A DNA stretch of 26,409 nt from an uncultured Prevotella sp. GTDB taxonomy: Bacteria; Bacteroidota; Bacteroidia; Bacteroidales; Bacteroidaceae. A program made the translations under genes and the position numbers. Location: contig CAJKQX010000031.1 of assembly GCA_905202125.1 (NCBI GenBank), forward strand, positions 1-26,409, in the 5' to 3' direction. This document shows, piece by piece, positions 7,867-15,547 of this stretch; position 1 is the first letter of the stretch; each line of letters begins with the position of its first letter. The notes under the pieces were generated by a model. That model was not told the origin of the DNA. It searched no databases and saw only the letters and a program-made list of their open reading frames with translations.

Positions 7867-10719
7867 TTATATATTGAAAAATTCTTTGATTGCTGTTATC
7901 GTTTGTATTTCTCTCTCCTCCTTGCTGATAGTGCCTTCAAGATAGAGAAAGCGGAAGCGTTCGTAACCGAACCGCTCGTTATTTTTGCTGATAAACTCTG
8001 TCTCCATAAAGCGTTTACGATCGGCGAATTTGGCGGCAAAGCCTTCGCCTTTGGTCTCGATGATGATTATGCGGTGGATGGTGCCGTCATCTTTTCTGCT
8101 TAACAGCAGGAAGTCGGGCACGTACTTGCCAATATATCTCCAATCTTTGCCGACTTGTTTATAGCAATCTATTTTGAATTCGGTCAGCGTATCATCGCCA
8201 TTGAAATAGATTTCCAACGGCAGTTTTTGTTCCATCAAGATAGGGATAATAGAATCTTTGAAAAACTCTTTCTCCAATCCGCTGTCGAAACGATAAGGCA
8301 GGTAATGGTAAGTCTGCTTACGTTCGGGATGTGGATCGGTTAGCTCTGGAACGGTATATCCTTTCTTTTTCATCATTTCTATGATAGCCAGTTCTTCCGG
8401 TGACAGGATTTTCTGTTGTGCGTTTGCATCCCAATCTACAATTTCCTTAACATCTTTTTGGGTAGGGTAGAAAGGTTTGTCGTTTTCTACAGGAAGTGAT
8501 GACTTAAGGCTTTCAATTTGGAGCAGGCTTGCCTTGAAAGGTACTATTTCCTCTTTGACCGAGAAATCCCGTTTAGATAGAAAGGCTTTACGGATATACG
8601 AACGTATTTCAATTTGGTCGTAACGGTTGTCATAACGCGTGTTGCCTGTTTCGTCCTTCAATGTAATCTGCCGGAATATGTCTTCTAATGTGGCTTCGTA
8701 GACTTTCAAACTATCAAACGCCAATGTCCCGAAGCTCTCTTTTATGATAGTATAAAGCCATTGACGGAAAGTTATATATTCACCTTCTTCTTTTTCGGCG
8801 AAATCATGGCCCAACGGATTGCCGGACAAGTCTTGCCGGTGGATTAACGTAGCATCAGATTCAATGAGGATTCCTTTATCAGTTAGCTTTTCTGCTGTGT
8901 GTGGATGCTCCTCTGTGATCAATGTTTGGTAGGACACCTTCAGCTGATAGAAATCAATAGGCGGAACCTGCAGTTTTTTTATTCGGGAAAAACGTTCTAT
9001 TTGTATGGGTTCTTTATATTTGCCCTGATTAAATTCTTGCAGAGAGATATTCTGCTGCTGTTTCAGTTGTTTGTTCAGTGTATCGGCATTGAACTTGTTC
9101 AACCATATCAAAGCAGATTCGTTGGCATCCTTTACTACTTGACGCAGACAGCGGCAACTGGTTTGCAAGACCATATTTGTGGGGCATACTCCCTTTTGTG
9201 GCAAAATAACCCCTGTCAGGCTTTTGCAATCCCATCCCTCTTTTCCTATTTGTACGAGAAGGATAATGCGAATGTGTGAGAAGGGCATGTCAAGCGAAGC
9301 AAATTCTGTCTCTGCTCCTTCCGGTTGCGGATAGATTTTGTTTCCGCCATGATATCTCAAAATGGCATCTGTTGGATTCAAGCCATATTCGGATATTAAG
9401 CGAGTCACAAGTGGACAGACAATCTCTTCCAAAGTTTCTATCTGCCCGCAATAAATAGCAAGTTTGGCACATGTGCCATTGGCATAAATCGTGTCTTTGA
9501 ACTTATCTAAGAATTCCTTTACTCCGTTCTTGACAATGGTTTCTGTGTCATTGTCGGCGTACTTCACTTCCGGTACTTTCAGGAAATTGCCTACACCTTG
9601 AATCAATGGATAATAATAAACTACGTTTGATAGGTCGGTGTTCTTTATTGTGAAGGAATCTGTCAATGTAACTTTTTCCGCCTTGTCCAGATAAGGGGTG
9701 CCTGAGAAGCCCAATACACCACAAAATGAATGGCGGCTTGTCCACTCTTCCACCACCTGACGGAGTTTTATTTCTCCATCTGCAGCATGGTGTACTTCGT
9801 CAATGAAAACGGAAAGGTGAGGTACTTTGCCTATTATGTCCCGCAGTTCGTTAGCCGTTCTTATTTTGGCTAATTCTTCTTTGTCGAACACATTATTGTC
9901 TTCATCTTTTCCGATGCGGTCTAATATTACTTTTTCCGCATTGGTGATAGCCACCAGCCCCATAAGGTCTTCCAACGGCTGATGATTGTTTATCTTCTGG
10001 GCATTCGGATTCTTGACAATGTTGCTTTTCTTAGCCGATTTCTGCTCATCAAGAATCTCAAATTTAATCATCCTTTTCAGGTTTGAGGCTGTCGGTTCGG
10101 GAATAATCCATGTGGGGTCAAACTCCTGAATATGTTTCAAGCTGGGAATGATGGATGATTTCAAGCCCGATGGAGCCAATACCATAAAATTATGGGCAAA
10201 CGCCGGGTTGTCGGGTTCGTTTTGGGCAAAGTATAAGTCTAAATAGATGAATGCAGCCATCAGATAAGTTTTTCCTGCACCCATCGGCAGACTGAAAAGA
10301 TAATCGGTGTAATTCACATCATAAAATATCTTTTTGAAAACAGCTTTACAATCAATGCCGGTATCGTGTTTCTTGATGATTTCCTCCAGTCCGGGTGCTA
10401 TCTGGTTGCCGTTCTTGTCTTTCAGCAACGAATATTCCAACAAAGCGGCAGCGGCTTTGTCAGCTACGAGGTGGTTTCGTTCGTCAATCGTTAAAGGCAT
10501 GGCATTCAGATCCAGACTATTAAATAAGCCTTCCCCAAACAGCCTCCAGAGCGGTTTGTTCTCACAGGCTATTTTAAGAAACAGATAGACCTTGATGGCT
10601 TCAATCTGTGCATCACGCATTTTATGTTGAGCGTATATATATTGTATAAGTTCATGGATGGGGCACCTCGGAGAATGTACCCACTCGTCACATTTTTTTT
10701 TGATCAGTCTATAAAACAT
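7867..10719 (-). CDS. res: Type III restriction enzyme, helicase-endonuclease subunit (Res)
   Basis: A 950-residue superfamily 2 ATP-dependent translocase with a C-terminal nuclease; with Mod it cuts unmethylated DNA. Visible motifs are Walker A LPMGAGKT (144-151), the DEAD-like box FIDEVHH (305-311), SGTP (motif III), a KEGWDC segment (motif V) and QTSCRCLRQ (motif VI). The C-terminus has a PD-(D/E)XK site: PD at 868-869 and ETK at 888-890, followed by GEGF. Length is normal for type III Res. The gene appears intact. Codons 6-9 contain a run of nine A, a possible slippage site. It is the first long gene of a leftward unit res-mod-msrC-mnmE and has a promoter-like element about 230 bp upstream. 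An alternative label is a type III-like helicase-nuclease defence protein. Confidence 0.92.
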   Translation of the reverse strand: MFYRLIKKKCDEWVHSPRCPIHELIQYIYAQHKMRDAQIEAIKVYLFLKIACENKPLWRLFGEGLFNSLDLNAMPLTIDERNHLVADKAAAALLEYSLLKDKNGNQIAPGLEEIIKKHDTGIDCKAVFKKIFYDVNYTDYLFSLPMGAGKTYLMAAFIYLDLYFAQNEPDNPAFAHNFMVLAPSGLKSSIIPSLKHIQEFDPTWIIPEPTASNLKRMIKFEILDEQKSAKKSNIVKNPNAQKINNHQPLEDLMGLVAITNAEKVILDRIGKDEDNNVFDKEELAKIRTANELRDIIGKVPHLSVFIDEVHHAADGEIKLRQVVEEWTSRHSFCGVLGFSGTPYLDKAEKVTLTDSFTIKNTDLSNVVYYYPLIQGVGNFLKVPEVKYADNDTETIVKNGVKEFLDKFKDTIYANGTCAKLAIYCGQIETLEEIVCPLVTRLISEYGLNPTDAILRYHGGNKIYPQPEGAETEFASLDMPFSHIRIILLVQIGKEGWDCKSLTGVILPQKGVCPTNMVLQTSCRCLRQVVKDANESALIWLNKFNADTLNKQLKQQQNISLQEFNQGKYKEPIQIERFSRIKKLQVPPIDFYQLKVSYQTLITEEHPHTAEKLTDKGILIESDATLIHRQDLSGNPLGHDFAEKEEGEYITFRQWLYTIIKESFGTLAFDSLKVYEATLEDIFRQITLKDETGNTRYDNRYDQIEIRSYIRKAFLSKRDFSVKEEIVPFKASLLQIESLKSSLPVENDKPFYPTQKDVKEIVDWDANAQQKILSPEELAIIEMMKKKGYTVPELTDPHPERKQTYHYLPYRFDSGLEKEFFKDSIIPILMEQKLPLEIYFNGDDTLTEFKIDCYKQVGKDWRYIGKYVPDFLLLSRKDDGTIHRIIIIETKGEGFAAKFADRKRFMETEFISKNNERFGYERFRFLYLEGTISKEEREIQTITAIKEFFNI

Positions 10720-10722
10720 TGT

Positions 10723-10821
10723 CTAATTTATTGCTATCTTCAGTATTTTCTTATCCACTTGAATAATTCCTGTTATCTCAAACAACACATCCTGACAGGC
10801 TGTGGTCTGACACATACGCAT
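10723..10821 (-). CDS. Possible 32-residue leader ORF before res
   Basis: An ATG-initiated frame of 32 codons (starts MRMCQTTACQ, ends ILKIAIN) stops three bases before the res ATG. The composition is protein-like, with an amphipathic C-terminal part, and the tight spacing would allow coupled translation. It is short, has no homolog I can name and a TGA lies just before its ATG. It may be a regulatory leader peptide, a remnant or chance. Confidence 0.25.
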   Translation of the reverse strand: MRMCQTTACQDVLFEITGIIQVDKKILKIAIN

Positions 10822-10835
10822 TGATCATACAGAAA

Positions 10836-10970
10836 TTATTGCAGAATATCTGCGGTCCAAGTTTGTTTGATTTCTCTTTTACCAAGTATCTCATTTATTC
10901 GGTTCAAAAATTCATCCGACGTTTTATCTTTATACCATTCAATATTCTTGCAAAGATATGAAATAATGTG
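10836..10970 (-). pseudogene. Start-less protein-like fragment upstream of res
   Basis: A 44-codon open frame without any ATG, GTG or TTG ends at a TAA at 10836-10838. Part of it reads WYKDKTSDEFLNRINEI, which looks like genuine coding sequence. It may be the tail of a decayed gene once in the res-mod operon. A promoter-like TATCTTTG lies inside the frame at 10951-10958, arguing that the region now serves as a leader. No family is recognised. Confidence 0.25.
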
Positions 10971-10981
10971 CTATATTAAAA
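10951..10981 (-). promoter_or_regulatory. Probable promoter of the res-mod(-msrC-mnmE) unit
   Basis: The minus strand has TATCTTTG (10951-10958), a full match to the -7 consensus TAnnTTTG, with TTTT at 10978-10981 exactly 19 bp upstream in place of TTTG. Transcription would begin near 10944 and leave a leader of about 225 nt before res, which contains the short ORF at 10723-10821. Confidence 0.55.
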
Positions 10982-11228
10982 GAAAAGGATAGTGATTTTT
11001 CCCTCTTATAAAGGTCCTCGTCATATTTTAGGTTCATCCGGATTTTGGAGAGATTAATCTGATTATTTCAGACATCAGATAGTCGCGCTCGCAAATCCAA
11101 ATTTTTAACATTTCGTTTTCGCTGGATTTTCTTCCGTTTTAGAAAGACACGATGCCGAAAAACGGGGAAAATGACTTTAGAAAACGTGAAAAATCATCCG
11201 ATTTCACGCTTTTTATACACTTGATTTA

Positions 11229-11316
11229 CGAAAGGGCCCCTTTTGGAGTGCGAAAGGAACCCTTTCGGGAGGCAAAAGGGGCCCTTTCGGAACCCAAATC
11301 GGGCACTTTTTGGGGA
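11229..11316. repeat. Tandem array of palindromes, 22-bp period (array 1)
   Basis: Four units of 22 bp start at 11229, 11251, 11273 and 11295. The first three are each a 17-bp palindrome (type CGAAAGGnnCCCTTTCG) followed by a 5-bp G-rich spacer; the fourth is degenerate. Units 1 and 3 are perfect reverse complements over 17 bp (11229-11245 and 11273-11289), so the whole array can fold around unit 2, itself a 7-bp-stem hairpin (11251-11267). It cannot encode a periodic protein because 22 is not a multiple of three. The layout matches the array at 26226-26317. Confidence 0.85.
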
Positions 11317-11541
11317 CAATTTCGTGATTTTTCAATGTTTTTTGAGGCCTTCGAGATATCATGAATCACGTATCGTGCTGATATACACTATTTTATGAAA
11401 AGTGCCGAAATTTGGCGTATTTAGGCCTGGCGACAGCCTCGGTCGGAAATATCGCAAAATTGAGACAAACTTTTAACATTTACCCCCTGAGATAGTTGCG
11501 TATTCTTAATTATCTCGATGTATGCGAGGTTCAAAATTAAC

Positions 11542-11606
11542 ATATCACTCGAAATGTAGGATGAACCGAATTTATTCTGAATATCACTCCGAATGTCGGA
11601 TGAACC
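11542..11606 (+). repeat. Imperfect direct repeat, 39-bp period
   Basis: ATATCACTCGAAATGTAGG at 11542 and ATATCACTCCGAATGTCGG at 11581 each continue into ATGAACC; 23 of 26 bases agree. The end of the second copy (CGGATGAACC, 11597-11606) also occurs inverted at 11031-11040, on the other side of array 1. Confidence 0.6.
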
Positions 11607-11614
11607 ATATTTTT

Positions 11615-11638
11615 CCGACATTATATGTACATTGTCGG
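11615..11638. repeat. Short inverted repeat CCGACA-N12-TGTCGG
   Basis: CCGACA at 11615-11620 and TGTCGG at 11633-11638 flank a central ATGTACAT-like palindrome. It could be an operator for the downstream gene, but it is over 130 bp from that start codon. Confidence 0.35.
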
Positions 11639-11714
11639 CCTGATGAAAGCGATTTGTGATTAATTTTTGGAATAATATTCAATTTATTCAAATATATTTC
11701 CGAATTTTGCATGG

Positions 11715-11734
11715 TGGCAGGATTTATACTGCCA
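11715..11734 (+). other. Small hairpin in the probable leader of the gene at 11778
   Basis: TGGCAG (11715-11720) pairs with CTGCCA (11729-11734) over an 8-nt loop. Just upstream, GAATTTTG at 11702-11709 is one base from the -7 consensus TAnnTTTG, so the hairpin would be at the 5' end of the transcript. No riboswitch family is recognised. Confidence 0.3.
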
Positions 11735-11777
11735 TGAAATTACGCCATAAGATTAATAATAGAAAGGAAATACAGAA

Positions 11778-12824
11778 ATGAAAAAGAATTTTTTGTTTTT
11801 AGCATTGCTGCTGTTGGTCAGTCTCGGCACATCGGCACAAAAAAAGTTCTCGGTATATGCCGCCGGTTTCTATAATCTGGAGAATCTGTTTGATACGTGC
11901 CATGATGCGGGAAAGAACGATTACGAGTTTCTGCCCACAGGTTCGTATCATTGGAACGGACTGAAATACTCGCACAAGTTGCGCAATCTCTCGCGCGTGT
12001 TGGCCGATATGGGTACCGACGTGCTGCCCGGAGTGGGCTGTGCGCTGATAGGAGTGAGCGAAGTGGAGAACGCCAAAGCGCTCACCGACCTGGTGGCCCA
12101 ACCCGCCCTGGCCGCCCGTGGCTTCAAGTATGCGCATATCGAGGGACCTGACAAGCGTGGCGTGGACTGTGCCTTGCTCTACAATCCGGCACTCTTTACC
12201 GTGCGCGATACCAAGCTCGTGCCGTTCGTGCCTACCAAGACCATGCCTTCCGACTATGTCACACGTGGATTCTTCACCGTCAGCGGTACGCTGGCAGGCG
12301 AGCATGTGACAGTCATCGTGTGTCACTTGCCCAGTCGATTTGCCGGGTCGTATTATAGAGAGGTGGGAGCCGCACAGATTAAGGCCGTGAAGGATTCGCT
12401 CATCAAGGACGACCCCGACTGCAAGGTGCTCGTCATGGGCGATATGAACGACGACCCGACAAACAAGAGCATGACGACCATGCTCTCGTGCAAACCTGAT
12501 ATCGACAAGGTGGGCCATGACGATATGTACAACCCCTGGTACAACATACTTGTGAAGGAAGGACGAGGCACACTGATGTATGACGGGTCGTGGAACCTCT
12601 TCGACCAGATAGTGCTGTCGCCCAACTGGCTCAACAAAAAAGGGTCGAAAGATTTCTCCACTCTGAAATTCTGGAAAAACAGAATACAGAACATGCCCTA
12701 TCTCTTCCAGACCGACGGCAAGTATAAAGGGCAGCCCAAGCGCACGACGGCCGGCGGTATATGGCTCGATGGCTATTCGGACCACCTGCCCGTGGTGGTG
12801 TATTTCGCAAAGGAACAGCAATGA
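11778..12824 (+). CDS. Secreted endonuclease/exonuclease/phosphatase-family protein
   Basis: A 348-residue protein with an N-terminal signal peptide (hydrophobic FLFLALLLLVSLG, cut near TSAQ, about residue 20), so it acts in the periplasm or outside. The rest is one EEP fold, the metal-dependent hydrolase family of DNase I, exonuclease III and inositol phosphatases. Diagnostic segments in order are YNLENLFD, GVSEVEN (metal-binding glutamate), GVDCALLY, VIVCHLPSR (catalytic-type histidine), MGDMNDDPT and the closing SDHLPV. Substrate is not decided by these motifs: nucleic acid, phospholipid or sugar phosphate are all possible. An AGAAAGGAAA purine stretch precedes the ATG. Its stop overlaps the next ATG by four bases. 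Confidence 0.9.
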   Translation: MKKNFLFLALLLLVSLGTSAQKKFSVYAAGFYNLENLFDTCHDAGKNDYEFLPTGSYHWNGLKYSHKLRNLSRVLADMGTDVLPGVGCALIGVSEVENAKALTDLVAQPALAARGFKYAHIEGPDKRGVDCALLYNPALFTVRDTKLVPFVPTKTMPSDYVTRGFFTVSGTLAGEHVTVIVCHLPSRFAGSYYREVGAAQIKAVKDSLIKDDPDCKVLVMGDMNDDPTNKSMTTMLSCKPDIDKVGHDDMYNPWYNILVKEGRGTLMYDGSWNLFDQIVLSPNWLNKKGSKDFSTLKFWKNRIQNMPYLFQTDGKYKGQPKRTTAGGIWLDGYSDHLPVVVYFAKEQQ

Positions 12825-13435
12825 GCCGCATCGACTCTGCATCCACGGCGTTGCCTCCCGTGGAGCGTCATCCCTTCGAACCGTTCCTGCCCGAGGGATG
12901 CCGTCTGCTGATGTTGGGTAGCTTTCCACCCTCGCCCAAGCGATGGGCCATGCGTTTCTATTACCCCAACTACACCAACGACATGTGGCGCATCTTCGGT
13001 TTGTGCTTCCGAGACGACCGCAATGCTTTCGTGGACGAGGTGCACAAGACATTCCGGCAGGACGCGCTGGTGGACTTTCTCACGCAGCGGCGCATCGGAC
13101 TCTATGACACGGCATGCGCCGTGAGACGACTCAAGAACACGGCATCGGACAAAGATCTTGAGGTGGTGGAGCCCACCGACGTGCCGGCCATGCTCCGTGG
13201 GTTGCCCCAGTGTCGCGCGGTGGCGGTCACGGGACAGAAGGCTGCCGAGGTGATGTGCGCCTGTTTCGATATCCATCCTGTGCCAGCTGTCGGGGCGATG
13301 ACCGAGTTCGGGTTTGAGGGGCGCCCCCTGCGACTGTACCGAATGCCCAGCAGTTCGAGGGCATACCCGATGAAGGCAGAGGACAAGGCTGTGTACTACA
13401 AGCGTATGTTTGATGCTGTGCTGAATGAAAAATAA
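12821..13435 (+). CDS. Uracil-DNA glycosylase-family protein
   Basis: A 204-residue cytoplasmic protein of the uracil-DNA glycosylase superfamily, expected to remove uracil or mismatched bases from DNA. Motif I appears as LMLGSFPPSP, followed by an aromatic FYYPNYTNDMWRIFG segment typical of the bacterial family members. Motif II appears near the C-terminus as MPSSSRAYPM. The frame extends upstream to an ATG at 12761 inside the preceding gene. The ATG at 12821 overlaps that gene's stop (ATGA), puts motif I at the usual distance from the start, and is preferred. It overlaps the upstream open frame of udk. Exact substrate is uncertain. Confidence 0.85.
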   Translation: MSRIDSASTALPPVERHPFEPFLPEGCRLLMLGSFPPSPKRWAMRFYYPNYTNDMWRIFGLCFRDDRNAFVDEVHKTFRQDALVDFLTQRRIGLYDTACAVRRLKNTASDKDLEVVEPTDVPAMLRGLPQCRAVAVTGQKAAEVMCACFDIHPVPAVGAMTEFGFEGRPLRLYRMPSSSRAYPMKAEDKAVYYKRMFDAVLNEK

Positions 13436-13466
13436 TATTACCGACCAATCAAATAATAATGTATTG

Positions 13467-14093
13467 ATGGAAAAAATCACAATCATAGGTATTGCCGGAG
13501 GTACCGGCTCGGGCAAGACTACCGTGGTCAAGAAAATAGTCGACGCCCTGCCGCCGCATCATGTGGCCGTGGTGCCCCTCGATTCGTACTACAACGACAC
13601 CACAGGCATGACCGACGAGGAACGTCATGCCATCAACTTCGACCATCCCGACGCATTCGACTGGAAACTGCTCATCAAGCAGATAAACGACCTGCGCAAC
13701 GGCGTGGCCGTGCAACAGCCCACGTACTCGTATCTGCAATGCAACCGTCTGCCCGATACTATACTCGTGGAACCCAAGCCGGTGATTATCGTCGAGGGCA
13801 TAATGACGCTTCTCAACAAACGGCTGAGGGAGATGATGGACCTGAAGATATTTGTGGATTGCGATCCCGATGAACGCCTCATACGCAATATCCAGCGCGA
13901 TACCATCGACCGCGGACGCACGGTGTCGATGGTGGTGGACCGTTATCTGAAAGTGCTCAAACCCATGCACGAGCAGTTCATCGAACCGACCAAGCGCTTT
14001 GCCGATGTCATCATACCCAAAGGCGGTGACAATCTGCGCGGCATAGATATCATTTGCAAATATATCGAACGCCTGACGCCCGACAATAACTGA
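13467..14093 (+). CDS. udk: Uridine kinase
   Basis: A 208-residue nucleoside kinase that phosphorylates uridine (and usually cytidine) to the monophosphate in pyrimidine salvage. The P-loop is GGTGSGKTT, followed by PLDSYY and NFDHPDAFDW, the substrate-site segments of uridine kinases. Further downstream are YSYLQCNR, IIVEGI, RNIQRD, RG[RH]T and FIEPTKRFADVIIP. The frame is open to an ATG at 13425 overlapping the preceding stop by 11 bp; that longer form adds 14 residues (MKNNITDQSNNNVL) that the family does not need. The ATG at 13467 is preferred, but the longer form is not excluded. It is the third gene of a tight plus-strand run. Confidence 0.93.
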   Translation: MEKITIIGIAGGTGSGKTTVVKKIVDALPPHHVAVVPLDSYYNDTTGMTDEERHAINFDHPDAFDWKLLIKQINDLRNGVAVQQPTYSYLQCNRLPDTILVEPKPVIIVEGIMTLLNKRLREMMDLKIFVDCDPDERLIRNIQRDTIDRGRTVSMVVDRYLKVLKPMHEQFIEPTKRFADVIIPKGGDNLRGIDIICKYIERLTPDNN

Positions 14094-14122
14094 TGTCGGA
14101 CGCCCGGCCTTTCATATCTCGA

Positions 14123-14773
14123 TCAATTGTCTGAAGGGGTGATGTCGGTGACGTCCACGGCATCGGCCGCATCCACATTGTCGCCCCCGGGCTTGCCGGC
14201 GGCTTTGTCGCTAATCTTGCGTATGCGGTAAGTCTTGATGGCATTCACACATTCCGTCACGCCATAGAGCAACATGCACCATCCTATGACAAAGAGCGGT
14301 GCGCCGGCAATGGCTGTGGGATGGATGATGGAAATCAGTCCGATGAGCAGGATGACGGAGGGCATGATCCAGAACCCCACGCCCACACGCGCTATCCTGG
14401 ACACTGCCATGAGGTTGGCAAACTGGCTTATCGCTCCCACGATGAGCAGCCCGGCGAGCATGTATATCAGCCATGTCACGAAGGTGCCCGGCATAACCAC
14501 GAGTATCAGTCCGAGCAGGAGGCTGCCTACGCCCACAAGTGGAAACGGCGGTTTGACGCCCGAGAGCTGACGACCCCGGGCATCATAGAGTATCGTGTCG
14601 GTCTGACGGCCCGCATGGATGTAGGCGATGCACGATATGATGCCGGATACGAGGAACATCACGCCGATGGCTATCGTTATCCACGTCACGGTCTCCTCCC
14701 TGTACTTGATGAGCAGGACGCCGGTGACGATGGAGCACAACGCGCGAAAAAGGGTGCTTTGAATGATTTTCAT
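14123..14773 (-). CDS. DUF308/HdeD-like integral membrane protein
   Basis: A 216-residue inner-membrane protein with six predicted hydrophobic segments grouped in pairs, of the DUF308 type that includes E. coli HdeD. Segments include LFRALCSIVTGVLLI, TIAIGVMFLVSGIISCIAYI, LVGVGSLLLGLILVVMP, LIYMLAGLLIVGAI, GFWIMPSVILLIGLISII and LFVIGWCMLLYGV. A charged tail of about 35 residues ends it. HdeD is linked to acid resistance in E. coli, but that role should not be carried over on fold alone. It converges with udk 29 bp away and has a near-ideal promoter upstream (14857-14887). Confidence 0.8.
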   Translation of the reverse strand: MKIIQSTLFRALCSIVTGVLLIKYREETVTWITIAIGVMFLVSGIISCIAYIHAGRQTDTILYDARGRQLSGVKPPFPLVGVGSLLLGLILVVMPGTFVTWLIYMLAGLLIVGAISQFANLMAVSRIARVGVGFWIMPSVILLIGLISIIHPTAIAGAPLFVIGWCMLLYGVTECVNAIKTYRIRKISDKAAGKPGGDNVDAADAVDVTDITPSDN

Positions 14774-14856
14774 ATTCGATATCTATTTATTGTTAAACAT
14801 CGGGATACGGTCCGCAAAACAATCTCCGATATATGCCGGACCAATCCTATTTTTTA

Positions 14857-14887
14857 CAAAGTTAAATAAATAAAGTGGTAGCGCAAA
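14857..14887 (-). promoter_or_regulatory. Consensus Bacteroidota promoter for the DUF308 gene
   Basis: On the minus strand, TTTG (14884-14887) is followed after exactly 19 bp by TAACTTTG (14857-14864), a perfect match to TTTG-N19-TAnnTTTG. The start codon at 14773 lies about 84 bases downstream. Confidence 0.75.
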
Positions 14888-14918
14888 TTTTTTTCTTGTA
14901 TTAATTTCATAATATGTC

Positions 14919-15425
14919 ATGACAACACTGTATTTGGTGCGCCACGGCGAAACCGTGGACAATGTGAACAAGATATTGCAAGGACAGACGCCGGGCAGGC
15001 TCACCGAGAAGGGAGAGTCGCAGGCCCGCGACGTGAGAGATCGTATGGAGGATGTGCACGTGGATGTGTACGTGTCGAGCGATCTGCGTCGGTCGGTAGA
15101 CACGTGCAGGATAATAGCCGGACCGCGGGCTGCCGACATAGTGCAGACGCCGCTCTTGCGCGAGCGTGACTGGGGCGGGTTCACCGGACAGTATATCCCC
15201 GACCTTGCCGGGAAACAATGGCCCGATGACGTGGAGACGCTCGAGGCGATGAAAGACAGGGCACGAAGGTTTCTCGAGATGATAAAGAATGACTATCCCG
15301 GGAAAACTGTGCTCGCCGTCGGACATGGTATCATCAATAAGGCCATACAGAGCGTCTACCACCGGAAACCCATGAACGAGATTGAAAAGATGAATAATGC
15401 AGAGGTGAGAGTCCTGAAAATTTAG
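14919..15425 (+). CDS. Histidine phosphatase family protein (phosphoglycerate mutase-like)
   Basis: A 168-residue cytoplasmic enzyme of the histidine phosphatase superfamily, which works through a phosphohistidine. The phosphate pocket is visible: LVRHGETVDN (R8, nucleophile H9), VSSDLRRSVDT with its arginine, RERDWGGFTG with the acidic residue, and the second histidine in AVGHGIINK. Length and layout resemble the small CobC/GpmB-type phosphatases, but the natural substrate cannot be read from it. It is transcribed divergently from the DUF308 gene, is apparently a single-gene unit, and ends within a strong terminator. Confidence 0.88.
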   Translation: MTTLYLVRHGETVDNVNKILQGQTPGRLTEKGESQARDVRDRMEDVHVDVYVSSDLRRSVDTCRIIAGPRAADIVQTPLLRERDWGGFTGQYIPDLAGKQWPDDVETLEAMKDRARRFLEMIKNDYPGKTVLAVGHGIINKAIQSVYHRKPMNEIEKMNNAEVRVLKI

Positions 15426-15442
15426 AACTCTCACCTCTTTTT
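15401..15442 (+). terminator. Intrinsic terminator of the histidine phosphatase gene
   Basis: AGAGGTGAGAGT (15401-15412) pairs perfectly over 12 bp with ACTCTCACCTCT (15427-15438); the loop is 14 nt and a T-run follows (15438-15442). The stem begins inside the last codons, and the stop codon is in the loop. Confidence 0.85.
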
Positions 15443-15547
15443 CCTACAAAACTTAAAGAATCAGTATGTTTCCTGAAAACATTTAAACTTGATACCTTTT
15501 TAATGGTAACTTACACTTTGCTTATGTCTTAATAATATTTCAATTTG

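Larger units (their letters stand above)
10982..11777. other. Gene-free, repeat-rich spacer between res and the secreted nuclease-family gene
   Basis: About 800 bp without a convincing gene. Short frames exist on both strands but none has family features. It holds a palindromic 22-bp-period array (11229-11316), a 39-bp-period direct repeat (11542-11606), an inverted 10-mer pair at 11031-11040 and 11597-11606, a CCGACA/TGTCGG palindrome (11615-11638) and a small leader hairpin before the next gene (11715-11734). The A/T content is high except in the array. Confidence 0.6.

Noticed and set aside
11312..11323. GGGGACAATTT near array 1 as an old attachment site like that at 3836
   Set aside because: The match to the integrase-side repeats is only about eight bases and lacks the phased copies; chance is likely.
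11152..11364. 70-codon plus-strand frame through array 1
   Set aside because: The apparent peptide repeats (PFGVRK, PFREAK) come from the 22-bp DNA repeat being read in changing frames; the period is not a multiple of three.
11799..13052. 417-codon minus-strand open frame
   Set aside because: It lies opposite two clear plus-strand genes, and its His/Arg/Cys-rich composition has no domain; it is a shadow of GC-rich codons.
13425..13466. Extended N-terminus of uridine kinase
   Set aside because: Possible, but the extra residues are polar and Asn-rich and the kinase fold begins at the ATG at 13467; kept as an alternative in that entry.
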